Shown here: in pieces, positions 17,052 through 25,844 of the stretch
Layout of the letters: the number at the start of each line of letters is the position of its first letter
Numbering within the stretch: position 1 is the first letter of the stretch
Assembly (NCBI RefSeq): GCF_040222955.1
Contig: NZ_JAVKCA010000020.1
Location: 62,001-126,000, forward strand
Length of the DNA: 64,000 nucleotides
DNA from: Marinoscillum sp040222955
GTDB taxonomy: Bacteria > Bacteroidota > Bacteroidia > Cytophagales > Cyclobacteriaceae
Direction of reading: 5' to 3'
Program-made: the position numbers and the translations under genes
The notes under the pieces: generated by a model
Told to the model about the DNA's origin: nothing
Seen by the model: only the letters and a program-made list of their open reading frames with translations
Databases searched by the model: none

Positions 17052-17480
17052 ATGAAGAAGAGTCGGCTAACTACCCAGTATCCAACTGATTTTGAATTGA
17101 TAGGGATCGTATCATCGGCTAAAGAGTATCAATTAGCCTGGCATTTGAATCAATTAAATGAGTTTCACCTGGTAAAGGAGGAGGATGTGAAGATTGATTT
17201 TGCCGAAAACAGACAGATTCGTGTATCAGTACTGATGGAAGAGACAGAATTCAGGAAAGTGTACTTGCTGAAGAATAAGCTTGTAGCTACCAATATCCAG
17301 TCCAATCAATTTCTTATTCAGGAGCTGCAACAATTTGATTTTTTGCTGAAGTTGTCCAGCCAAACAGACGAAAACTGGGCGAATGAGTTACTTTTGAAGG
17401 TCAAAACCATCCCCGTGATAGACTATTGTCTGACCATAGACGTGAGCAAGATTAAAATGAAAGATAATTTGGTTTTCTGA
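17052..17480 (+). CDS. IPExxxVDY family protein
   Basis: 142-aa protein of a Bacteroidota-restricted family named for a short C-terminal motif, seen here as TIPVIDYCL at about 121-129. No catalytic motif, signal peptide or membrane segment is visible. Members are usually found directly upstream of pyruvate kinase, as here (98 bp), and divergent from acpP. Function is unknown; the gene context suggests central metabolism. Confidence 0.85.
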   Translation: MKKSRLTTQYPTDFELIGIVSSAKEYQLAWHLNQLNEFHLVKEEDVKIDFAENRQIRVSVLMEETEFRKVYLLKNKLVATNIQSNQFLIQELQQFDFLLKLSSQTDENWANELLLKVKTIPVIDYCLTIDVSKIKMKDNLVF

Positions 17481-17578
17481 TAAAGAAGGGCCGAATGGCA
17501 ATGTTGGATTCAACATGATCAAAATATTCATTTACTTGCGGTCAATTTAAGAGAGAATTTACAACCGATATTATACGC

Positions 17579-19012
17579 ATGAAAAAATCCCTTTTCAAAA
17601 AAACCAAAATAGTGGCCACCATCGGGCCTGCCAGCCGCAACAAGGAAACACTGGCAGAACTGATCAAAGCTGGCGCTAATGTATTCAGATTGAATTTTTC
17701 ACATGGTACACATGCTGATCATCAGAAAACCATACAAATGGTACGTGAACTGAATGATGAGCTTGGAGCCAACGTGGCTTTACTTCAGGATTTGCAAGGC
17801 CCGAAAATCAGAGTGGGGCAGGTAGAAAATGACGGTGTACCCATAGCTCCGGGTCAGCAATTGATCATTACCACCAAAGACATGCTGGGTACCAGCGAAA
17901 AGGTGAGTACGGTCTATGAAGGTATCGTGAATGATGTGAAGCCTGGAGATGCTATTTTGATTGATGACGGCAATATTGAATTAAAGACAATCAAGGTGAC
18001 CGGTGATGAGGTGATCACCGAGGTGGTTCATGGCGAACTTCTCAAATCAAGAAAAGGCATTAATCTGCCCAATTCCAATGTATCGGCTCCATCTATGACC
18101 GAGAAGGATATAGAGGACCTGGAATTTGGTTTCCAGTTTAATCTGGAATGGGTGGCCCTCTCTTTTGTGAGAAAAGCCAGTGACATTATAGAAATAAAGA
18201 AAAGATTAGTGGCCGCTGGTGTCAATACCAAGGTCATAGCCAAAGTAGAAAAGCCGGAAGCCATTACTAATCTGGAAGAAATCATCAGAGAGACTGATGG
18301 AGTGATGGTAGCACGTGGTGACCTGGGTGTGGAGGTTCCTTCTGAGAATGTGCCATTGTTACAGAAGCGTATGGTGAAGTTGTGCAACAGAGCGGGCAAG
18401 CCGGTGATCATTGCTACCCAGATGATGGAGAGTATGATAGAGAACCCGCGTCCTACAAGAGCGGAAACCAACGATGTGGCCAATGCCGTTTTTGACGGAG
18501 CAGATGCACTCATGCTCTCTGCTGAGTCAGCTTCAGGTAAATTTCCGGTGCAGGCCGTGCAGCAAATGGCCAAGACGATCGTGGCGATAGAGTCTGATTC
18601 CAGGACCATTTACTCCAAATACGAAGAAGAAGACACAGAGTCTACTACCCGACACAATGACTTGCTGGTAAGATCAGCCTGCCGGTTGAGCGATCAGGTA
18701 GGGGCAAAGGCCATAGTAGGGATGACCAAAAGCGGCTATACTGGTTACCGACTGGCTATGCACAGACCTAAGGCCAATATTTTCTTGTTTACAAACCAGA
18801 AACACCTGCTTCGCCAGATGAATCTGGTATGGGGAGTGACAGGCTTCTTCTACGATAAGACTTATGGGATTGATGAAACCCTTGTGGAAATAGAGAAAGA
18901 GCTTGTGAAAGAAGGTTATTTGGAAAAGGGGGACTTCTTTATCAATACGGCCAGTATGCCACTCCACTGGAAGGGTCATACCAATATGATGCGAGTGACC
19001 CAGGTAGAGTAG
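17579..19012 (+). CDS. pyk: Pyruvate kinase
   Basis: 477-aa glycolytic enzyme converting phosphoenolpyruvate and ADP to pyruvate and ATP. Seen: TKIVATIGPAS at the N-terminus, FRLNFSHG, the catalytic Lys in IAKVEKPEA, the metal-binding region VMVARGDLGVEVP, and a C-terminal allosteric domain (about 350-477). Probably co-expressed with the IPExxxVDY gene. Confidence 0.97.
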   Translation: MKKSLFKKTKIVATIGPASRNKETLAELIKAGANVFRLNFSHGTHADHQKTIQMVRELNDELGANVALLQDLQGPKIRVGQVENDGVPIAPGQQLIITTKDMLGTSEKVSTVYEGIVNDVKPGDAILIDDGNIELKTIKVTGDEVITEVVHGELLKSRKGINLPNSNVSAPSMTEKDIEDLEFGFQFNLEWVALSFVRKASDIIEIKKRLVAAGVNTKVIAKVEKPEAITNLEEIIRETDGVMVARGDLGVEVPSENVPLLQKRMVKLCNRAGKPVIIATQMMESMIENPRPTRAETNDVANAVFDGADALMLSAESASGKFPVQAVQQMAKTIVAIESDSRTIYSKYEEEDTESTTRHNDLLVRSACRLSDQVGAKAIVGMTKSGYTGYRLAMHRPKANIFLFTNQKHLLRQMNLVWGVTGFFYDKTYGIDETLVEIEKELVKEGYLEKGDFFINTASMPLHWKGHTNMMRVTQVE

Positions 19013-19077
19013 AGGAGGATTTTGGCTCATTCACCGTGACTAAGGTATCAGTGGGCGAGTATTGAGGTTGCTAACAT

Positions 19078-20859
19078 ATGAAAATCATGAGTTTTGCTGT
19101 ATATATGGCAAAGCGCATGATTTTTTTTGTATCAGGAATAAACGGCCAATTGCTTTTTCTGGGCATTATTCTTGTTTTTGGAAGTGTTTTCCTACCGGTG
19201 ATTCAGTCCCGGATCGAAAAAAAGGAAGCTGAGATCCTTAAGGTACATTTAGAAAACAGACATCAACAAACCCTGATAACCTTTGAGGAGTCTATGAAGG
19301 GCTTTGTGACGCTCATGTCTGGGGTGAGAGCTTTTATGGTTTCCGGCGATACTCTGCCATCTCAGCAGGAACTTCAGGATTTTTTGGCCTATCAAATGAA
19401 GGACCTGAAGTACAACACGCCTATTATTTTGTCCTTTGTGGACAAGAACCACATATTCAGGTATTCATTCAATCAATATGAAGATGACCCGGCTAAGCTC
19501 ATAGGATCTTCCGTAAGGGAGTTTAGGAGTGCAGCTGAAATTGCAGAACTGGATGCTGTGATGCGTGATGAATTGATTCATTTACTTGCCCCGATCAACA
19601 TGGTGGAGGGGAAGGTAGGGATACCGGTCACCTTTGGCATTGTCAGGGATGAACAGGTCCTTGGATACGTCGCAGCCATTATCGACTTTAAAACTCTTAT
19701 TAACCCCATATACAACGCCCAGTCTGTGGAGTCTTATGTTCATCATTTCTCTGTGGGAGATCACATTGATTTTGACCGGGAGAGAATTTATGATGGATCA
19801 AAAACCTATCATGATAGGCAAGATTCAAGTTTTTATAAGAATTACGATGTTCCTGAAAATACATACCTCTACAGTGGATTGGATTTATACGGCTTGAAAT
19901 TTACCATTGGCACAGCTTTTCTGGAGCAGGATGAGCAAAGGTTCAATATGTCGATACTCCTTTACGGTTGGTATCTGTTGCTTATAGCCTTTGTGGGGTT
20001 TTCTGTCTACCGTCTCCTGCATTATAGAAAGCTAAATGGGGAACTAAATACTTCAAAAGCCAGAGTAGAGTCACACAAGGTGATGCTGGAAGAGCAGAAC
20101 AAGGAATTGCAGCGGGTGGTGGGTACGAAGGATAAGCTTTTTTCCATCATTGGTCATGACCTTAGAGGGCCACTTTCCTCCATTGTGACGATGATGAGTG
20201 AGTCACAGCATAACAGGATTAGTCCGGAGGAAAAGTTGAGGTTTTTAGCCGGACTCCGTGATGCGGCCAAACAGAGCCTGAATCTACTGGATAACTTGCT
20301 GCGTTGGTCTATGATCAATACTGGGGCCAGGTCACTGGACTTAAGGAGAGTTGATGTAGCCAAATTGGTGAGTCATGTCACTGATCACCTGGAGGTAGTT
20401 GGCAGGTCCAAGGATATTTCTATTGTGGCTGAAGTATCAAATGGTCTGGAGTTAATGGGTGATCGGGATATGTTATCCACGGTGTTGAGGAACATTATTT
20501 CTAATGCTATTAAATTCAGTTATATCCATTCTGAGGTGAAGGTCAGAGCTTATTCAGCAGGGCACCTGGTTATATTTGAGGTACACGATTCCGGGGTAGG
20601 GATGACTGAAGAGCAATCTTCGACATTGTTTGAGGTAGACAGAGGAATGGGTGACAGGGGTACAGAGGGTGAAGCTGGAACAGGCCTGGGGCTTATTGTG
20701 TCCCACGATTTCGTCAAGCTTCATCGCGGAGACATTAAGGTGGAAAGCAGGGAAGGACAAGGGTCTATGTTCAGGATTATTTTGCCAGGAGGTGATGTGA
20801 GCCATGAAGAAGAGCTTGCTAAGAGTAAAGAGGAGCATCTGAAGGCCTCGGGCTGGTAA
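19078..20859 (+). CDS. CHASE-like sensor histidine kinase
   Basis: 593 aa. A membrane segment at about 22-43 and another near 290-310 bracket an extracytoplasmic sensor (about 45-285) resembling a CHASE domain. Then a short coiled coil and a kinase core: phospho-acceptor His in IIGHDLRGPLSS, N-box NAIKFSY, and G-boxes DSGVGM and GTGLGLIVSHD. No receiver domain is fused and no response regulator lies next to it, so it is an orphan kinase. The ligand is unknown. Confidence 0.88.
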   Translation: MKIMSFAVYMAKRMIFFVSGINGQLLFLGIILVFGSVFLPVIQSRIEKKEAEILKVHLENRHQQTLITFEESMKGFVTLMSGVRAFMVSGDTLPSQQELQDFLAYQMKDLKYNTPIILSFVDKNHIFRYSFNQYEDDPAKLIGSSVREFRSAAEIAELDAVMRDELIHLLAPINMVEGKVGIPVTFGIVRDEQVLGYVAAIIDFKTLINPIYNAQSVESYVHHFSVGDHIDFDRERIYDGSKTYHDRQDSSFYKNYDVPENTYLYSGLDLYGLKFTIGTAFLEQDEQRFNMSILLYGWYLLLIAFVGFSVYRLLHYRKLNGELNTSKARVESHKVMLEEQNKELQRVVGTKDKLFSIIGHDLRGPLSSIVTMMSESQHNRISPEEKLRFLAGLRDAAKQSLNLLDNLLRWSMINTGARSLDLRRVDVAKLVSHVTDHLEVVGRSKDISIVAEVSNGLELMGDRDMLSTVLRNIISNAIKFSYIHSEVKVRAYSAGHLVIFEVHDSGVGMTEEQSSTLFEVDRGMGDRGTEGEAGTGLGLIVSHDFVKLHRGDIKVESREGQGSMFRIILPGGDVSHEEELAKSKEEHLKASGW

Positions 20860-20868
20860 GGGCCGAGT

Positions 20869-22815
20869 CTATTCCTTCAAGAATTTACCTGTCCATTGGG
20901 TCATACCATCTGCCGCCTGAAAGAAATATAGGCCGGAAGGTAGCTGGCTGATATCTATGGTTGGTTCTTCACGATTGAGTTGAATCAAAAGAACACTTCT
21001 GCCAGTGGAGTCATAAATTTTAATCGAATTCACCTTTCTGTTCAGGTGAATGAGCGAAGAGGCAGGATTTGGAAATATTTGCAGGTCTTTCTCCGTGCTT
21101 TGTTCAGCCTGCAAGATGATATTCCCCTTTTCATCTACCTGATGGAAGGAGTTCACTTTTTTAATCAGCCACTTATCCGGATCAAAAGTCAGCTGCTTCA
21201 CCTGGCCACTTGCTGGAATCTTGAAGTATTGGTGATTTTCTGTAGGGTAAAGCCTGGAACGTTTCACCTGCCCACTCTTGTAGGTGATTTGAAATTCCAA
21301 AGGTGTAGAGAAAAAGGACACATCATCAGTGGTGGTCTGTTGAATATTGATGCCCAGGGTGTCACCGGCTAATTTGGTCCAGGTGATGTCAAAAACCGGA
21401 AACCCTCCACCATAATACCATTGCTGGAAAAAGGACTCAAAATCCATCTTGGTCTCCCGCTCCAGTACAGCTCTGAAATCCTCACCAGATGCCGACTGAC
21501 CGCCATATTCCTGAAGATAAGTACGCATGGTCTTAAAAAACAATTCATCGTTATCAATAAGCTCACGGATCATATTGATCAGCAGCCCACCTTTGAGATA
21601 GGTCAGTCTATATTGAAAAATTCGCGAATCGGTCAGTTCCTCATCCAGAGGAATATAGACAGAACCCGTGTCTGTACCGGTGACGCTGAGCATGTCGTCT
21701 TCCATGATGGCGCGGGCATTCTTAACAGACAGAAGCTTTTCAGCGGCTATGTATTCACAGTATCGTGCAAAGCCCTCGTTGATCCAGATATCATTCCAGG
21801 TAGCACAGGTCACATGATCTCCAAACCACTGGTGTCCAAGCTCATGCGCATCCAGCCCAAAGGTGAAAATACCCATAGAGCTCATGGTTTGATGTTCCAT
21901 GCCCCCGCTGAATGGCGCCATTACATGACCATACTTTTCCTGATGGAAGGGATAGAGTCCAAAAAGCTCAGAAAAAAGCTCCATCATCTCCGGTAACATA
22001 TCAAGTTCGTCCTTGTAGTAGGGCAGGGTTGCGGGGTTGTTGTAGATGTAATTCTGAATCAAAATGGAGTCGCCGGAGAGCGCTGCGGGCTTGGCGTAAT
22101 TGTTATATTCTACGTATTCACCTACGGTAAAGGCCACCAGGTAGTAGGCCATTGGGTAGGTAGATTTCCATTCATGGCGTGTTTTCCCATTGATCAGGCT
22201 TAGGCTTCGGGTTAATGTCCCATTGGAACCCACTTTGAGGTGATTGGGGACAGTGATGTGGACACTGACCGAGTCTATTTTATCATTGAGGTCTTGTTTG
22301 GCAGGCCACCAGCTTTTAGCATTAAATGGTTCTGATAGTGTCCAGGTGACCTGGTTATCCCAGGCATTGGATTGGGCATTGTTGATGCCGGAGAAAATGC
22401 CACTGGAGGCAGGGTTGGGAGTGCCCTCATAGGTAACCGAAATGGAAATCAGCTCACCTGCTGCTACCCTTTCCGGTGGGGAGATATGCAGCAGGTCCTC
22501 AGTATGCGTAAAGGAGACATCTTCTCCGTAAATTGTGACCCTGAGTACATTTAGTTCATCGATCAGTTCCAGTATGAATTCATCCGGCTCTTCCCTGACT
22601 ACCTCCACGAGCAAAGTAGCGGAGCCAGAGATGCTGGTAGAGAGGTTGTCAGCTGCCAGATCCAGTATCAGGTATTTCATATCAAAATGATCTGAAACAG
22701 GTGCCGAATACTGCGTGGACGCTACACCGGAGCCACGATGACAATAGGCAATGTCTGTCTGAGAATAGGTCAGACCGGAAATGGCCAAAAGAACAACATA
22801 AAGGAGAGTTCTCAT
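20869..22815 (-). CDS. Secreted M1-family metallopeptidase with type IX sorting domain
   Basis: 648 aa: signal peptide (about 1-18, LTYSQ), M1 N-terminal beta domain, gluzincin catalytic domain, and a C-terminal secretion/sorting domain (about 575-648; IFPNPASS...STGRSV...LPSGLYFF) of the type IX system. Zinc ligands are complete: HELGH followed 18 residues later by Glu in INEGFARY. The exopeptidase GxMEN motif reads GGMEH, a variant common in secreted Bacteroidota members. Expected to be surface-attached or released and to degrade peptides for nutrition. Confidence 0.92.
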   Translation of the reverse strand: MRTLLYVVLLAISGLTYSQTDIAYCHRGSGVASTQYSAPVSDHFDMKYLILDLAADNLSTSISGSATLLVEVVREEPDEFILELIDELNVLRVTIYGEDVSFTHTEDLLHISPPERVAAGELISISVTYEGTPNPASSGIFSGINNAQSNAWDNQVTWTLSEPFNAKSWWPAKQDLNDKIDSVSVHITVPNHLKVGSNGTLTRSLSLINGKTRHEWKSTYPMAYYLVAFTVGEYVEYNNYAKPAALSGDSILIQNYIYNNPATLPYYKDELDMLPEMMELFSELFGLYPFHQEKYGHVMAPFSGGMEHQTMSSMGIFTFGLDAHELGHQWFGDHVTCATWNDIWINEGFARYCEYIAAEKLLSVKNARAIMEDDMLSVTGTDTGSVYIPLDEELTDSRIFQYRLTYLKGGLLINMIRELIDNDELFFKTMRTYLQEYGGQSASGEDFRAVLERETKMDFESFFQQWYYGGGFPVFDITWTKLAGDTLGINIQQTTTDDVSFFSTPLEFQITYKSGQVKRSRLYPTENHQYFKIPASGQVKQLTFDPDKWLIKKVNSFHQVDEKGNIILQAEQSTEKDLQIFPNPASSLIHLNRKVNSIKIYDSTGRSVLLIQLNREEPTIDISQLPSGLYFFQAADGMTQWTGKFLKE

Positions 22816-22861
22816 AAATCTAAGGTAAGAACAATATGAACACGTAGGTACCTGATTTATT

Positions 22862-24406
22862 TCAGAAGTTTTTAGGCTCCACCATCACTATCTGCTCTTT
22901 TTCCACCATCACGGCGCCCGCAGGGGTTCCTTTCCGCTTTCGTACGTACTTTTTCGGTGTATAAATGACCGGGCAGAGGGAGTCAGTTTTGCGTTTAGAA
23001 AACCATGCGGCCAGTTGAGCTGCATGCTCCAGTACCGTTTTGGGGATGTTCTTGCCAGCCTGATGTCTGATCACTACATGGGATCCGGCCACATCTTTGG
23101 CATGAAGCCAAAGGTCATCCTTGTTGGCCACCTTCAGGGTGAGCTCATCATTGGCTTTGGCGTGCTTGCCCACCATGATCTGGTATCCCTCGAAGGTGTA
23201 TTGGTGATAGGGTAGTACCTCTTCTTGTTTTTCTTTCTTCTTTTGGGTGGGTTGCAGGCTACGGATGGCTTTGATGTTTTCAGCCTCTTCAAGCTCCGCC
23301 GCTTTCACCTCCAGTGTGTTCAGATGTGTCTGCCGGATATGTAGGTTCTCCTCAAGTTTATTGATTTCCAGCTGCTGATTTTTGGATTTGCGGTAGAGGT
23401 TTTCAGCATTTTTCTGAGGTGTCCATTCCGGGTTGAGCTTGATGGTAATCTCAGTGTCAGCATAAAAGTCGTGGAGTGTGACCGAAGTGCTCCCCTTGGG
23501 AATCTGATGAAGGTTGGCCATCAAAATATTAGCAATTTCTTCGTAGCCACGTCTCTCCCTGATGGCTTCCAGTTTTTCACGGGTTTTTGTCAGATAGCTC
23601 CTGGTTTTCTTAATGGTGTCTTCCAGAGGGCGCAGTGCGGCATGTTTTTCAGACTGGAGATAATATGAGCGGGTATACTCCTCATAGTATCTGGTACAGG
23701 CGGCGATGGCATCACTTGTTTTCAGTAGTATGGGGAGATTCTGTTCCAATAGGGAAAGGACGGGCATTCCATTTTTTTGGTAGATCCAGATGGGGTTGCT
23801 TTCCAGCTGATTCAGCGTCTGGGTCATGAGTTCCCATTTTTCCGGGATGTCTTTGCGCTCATATCCAAGGTCAGCAAGGAATTGGTTCACCTCTTTTCCG
23901 AGTACCGGAATGTAAGCTTTGGGATTTCCATCAAGGTCTGCGAACCTTTCAAAATTCAAGGTAAGATCCTTTTTTAACTCCGCAGGGATTAGTTCCTTGT
24001 CTCCGGGAAGATTGTTTCGGAAGAGTTTTAGGGTTTCATGATTTTGAGCCAAAAGGACATTGGAGCGACTGGCGTGCATTTTGAAAATGAGGTAGTACCC
24101 ATTCTCAAAATCGATGGCAAAGGACCTTTCGAAGGGATAAACCCTCACTGAAGAAACCTTTTTGCCCCGGAGTCTTGCAAAGAGATCTATGCTGTTTTTT
24201 TTGGCTCTTTTGAAATCGCTTGAAATCTGCAGAAGGCAGATTTGAGGGTTTAAATTAGCTCGGATATATACCTCGCCACTTTCAGCAGCCAACCCAAGAA
24301 TGAGCTCGTCTTTGCTTTGGGAGAAGCATTCCAACAGCTCGTGACCAGCTAACAGGTTATGCAGGTCACGGGCAAGTCTCTTGAGAAAAAAGTAACTGTG
24401 AAACAT
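22862..24406 (-). CDS. rqcH: NFACT family protein, RqcH/Rqc2-like
   Basis: Ribosome-quality-control factor that binds stalled 50S subunits and recruits Ala-tRNA for C-terminal tailing of nascent chains. I chose the ATG at 24406 (MFHSYFFLKRL, 514 aa) instead of the longer frame from 24508, whose extra 34 residues are low-complexity and overlap the neighbour's end. Domains: NFACT-N (1-about 210), helical coiled coil (about 240-400), and NFACT-R (about 415-514) with DLWLHAKDVAGSHVVIR. The residues aligned with the tailing Asp-Arg pair of B. subtilis RqcH read Glu93-Arg94. Confidence 0.88.
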   Translation of the reverse strand: MFHSYFFLKRLARDLHNLLAGHELLECFSQSKDELILGLAAESGEVYIRANLNPQICLLQISSDFKRAKKNSIDLFARLRGKKVSSVRVYPFERSFAIDFENGYYLIFKMHASRSNVLLAQNHETLKLFRNNLPGDKELIPAELKKDLTLNFERFADLDGNPKAYIPVLGKEVNQFLADLGYERKDIPEKWELMTQTLNQLESNPIWIYQKNGMPVLSLLEQNLPILLKTSDAIAACTRYYEEYTRSYYLQSEKHAALRPLEDTIKKTRSYLTKTREKLEAIRERRGYEEIANILMANLHQIPKGSTSVTLHDFYADTEITIKLNPEWTPQKNAENLYRKSKNQQLEINKLEENLHIRQTHLNTLEVKAAELEEAENIKAIRSLQPTQKKKEKQEEVLPYHQYTFEGYQIMVGKHAKANDELTLKVANKDDLWLHAKDVAGSHVVIRHQAGKNIPKTVLEHAAQLAAWFSKRKTDSLCPVIYTPKKYVRKRKGTPAGAVMVEKEQIVMVEPKNF

Positions 24407-24443
24407 GAGGGCAAAGATGCATGATCCTGATGATGATATGGTA

Positions 24444-25205
24444 TCACAGGGTGACCTTAAGGCCGTCGAAAGCAAAGTCGATACCCTCCGGAAGCTCCGG
24501 CTCCACATCGCGGTGTTTGCCCATGGAGTGACTCATGTGCGTAAAGTACGTTTGCTCTGCGCCTAGTTCTTCCGCCATGGCGATGGCCTCTGCCAGTGTG
24601 AAGTGGCTGATGTGTGCCTTTTTTTGGAGGGCATTGAGCACAAGTATTTTGGAACCTTTGATCTTTTCTTTTTCAGCCTCGGGAATGGCGTTAGCGTCGG
24701 TGATATAGGTGAAGTCACCAATCCTGAACCCAAAGACCGGGAGCTGGTAGTGCATCACCTGGATGGGGGTGACAGCTACGCCACGTATGCTGAAGGGCTC
24801 ATTGTGAATTTCATGAATTTTCACCTGTGGTACCCCAGGATATTTCTGCTCGGCAAAGACATATGAAAATTCTTTTTGGAGCTGGGTGATCACTTCAGCA
24901 GAAGCAAACACAGGCATGTCCATTTGCTGCCTGAAATTAAAGCTGCGAATGTCATCCATACCGGCTGTGTGATCCTTGTGCGCATGCGTGTAAAGGACGG
25001 CATCCAGTCTCTTGATGCGTTCTCTTAATATTTGCGTTCTGAAGTCAGGGCCGGTATCTATCACCATACTTAGTCCGTCTATTTCGATATGAACGGATGT
25101 ACGTGTGCGTTTGTCACGAAAGTCAATAGAGGTGCAAACTTCGCAATCACAGGCTATGACGGGCACACCCTGGGAGGTGCCGGTACCTAAAAAAGTAATG
25201 ATCAA
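24444..25205 (-). CDS. Metallo-beta-lactamase-fold hydrolase, PhnP-like
   Basis: 253 aa, MBL fold. The metal motif HAHKDH (His74, His76, Asp78, His79) and the N-terminal GTGTSQGVP are clear, and ACDCEVC (Cys19, Cys21, Cys24) matches the structural zinc site of PhnP-type phosphoribosyl cyclic phosphodiesterases. The substrate in this lineage is not certain; no other phosphonate genes are present. TTG start at 25205 overlaps the upstream gene as TTGA, so it is translationally coupled to the small protein and, through it, the response regulator. Confidence 0.88.
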   Translation of the reverse strand: MIITFLGTGTSQGVPVIACDCEVCTSIDFRDKRTRTSVHIEIDGLSMVIDTGPDFRTQILRERIKRLDAVLYTHAHKDHTAGMDDIRSFNFRQQMDMPVFASAEVITQLQKEFSYVFAEQKYPGVPQVKIHEIHNEPFSIRGVAVTPIQVMHYQLPVFGFRIGDFTYITDANAIPEAEKEKIKGSKILVLNALQKKAHISHFTLAEAIAMAEELGAEQTYFTHMSHSMGKHRDVEPELPEGIDFAFDGLKVTL

Positions 25206-25477
25206 AATGAAAGTTGTGTTTGATTGATTTCCTGAAAGAGTTTTCGGTTTTTCTCACTCAGGTCTTTCGTGTTGATGTCAATTTGCTTGAGAATCTCGAG
25301 AAGGCTATTGATTTTTCCATCCAGAGAATAGTACTTATTGACTATGGCAATCCGCGTGTCTTTCAGGATGCAATAGCCGGATTGAAAATTTCCCTTCTCA
25401 TATCTGAGCATGTAGTCTGTCTCGGAGAAGATATCCTCCAGCCTGTTTAAGAAATGTTTTGTGTATTTAATTTCCAT
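25202..25477 (-). CDS. Uncharacterised 91-aa protein
   Basis: Not recognised. It is short, rich in charged residues and predicted mostly helical (…RLEDIFSETDYMLRYEKG…, C-terminal DLSEKNRKLFQEINQ). No signal peptide or membrane segment. ATG at 25477 overlaps the response-regulator gene by 11 bases and its stop overlaps the PhnP-like gene by four, so it is part of a tightly coupled hybrid kinase - regulator - small protein - hydrolase operon. The two tyrosine-rich beta-like stretches (SGYCILKDTRIAIVNKYYSL) suggest a small alpha/beta fold. Confidence 0.7.
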   Translation of the reverse strand: MEIKYTKHFLNRLEDIFSETDYMLRYEKGNFQSGYCILKDTRIAIVNKYYSLDGKINSLLEILKQIDINTKDLSEKNRKLFQEINQTQLSF

Positions 25478-25844
25478 CTACCATGTAGCCTTTTACTGTT
25501 TCCACCAGGGTGTCGTAATTTAATGGTTTTGGAAGATAACCATTGATTCCGGCTTCCTTAAAGTCATCCAGACTATAATTATTGGCATTGCCCGTGATGG
25601 CTATAATGGGGACATCAGCATTTTTGTTTTTCATTTTACGGATTTCCCGGGCACACTCCATACCGTCCATTACGGGCATGTGTATGTCCATGAGGATAAG
25701 GTCAAAGGTTTCGGACTCTAGTTTGTCAATTACCTTTCGGCCATCCTTTACTGCACTAATCTCATAATTCTGCAGGGAGAGAATCTTTTTGGTAAGATTC
25801 TGTATCACAGAACTATCCTCTGCAACCAATATTTTCTTAATCAT
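25467..25844 (-). CDS. Stand-alone receiver-domain response regulator
   Basis: 125 aa, one CheY-like receiver with no output domain. Phospho-acceptor Asp lies in LILMDIHMPVMDG, with the switch Thr in AITGNA and the Lys in YLPKPL. Its ATG overlaps the hybrid-kinase stop by one base (TAATG), so it is almost certainly phosphorylated within the same phosphorelay, probably through the kinase's Hpt domain. Confidence 0.93.
   Translation of the reverse strand: MIKKILVAEDSSVIQNLTKKILSLQNYEISAVKDGRKVIDKLESETFDLILMDIHMPVMDGMECAREIRKMKNKNADVPIIAITGNANNYSLDDFKEAGINGYLPKPLNYDTLVETVKGYMVDGN

Noticed and set aside
20860..20868. Terminator between the sensor kinase and the M1 peptidase genes
   Set aside because: A 5-6 bp stem without a T-run lies inside the gene ends; not convincing.
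24407..24508. Longer start for the NFACT protein
   Set aside because: The added 34 residues are not family-like and overlap the PhnP-like gene; the ATG at 24406 fits the family.
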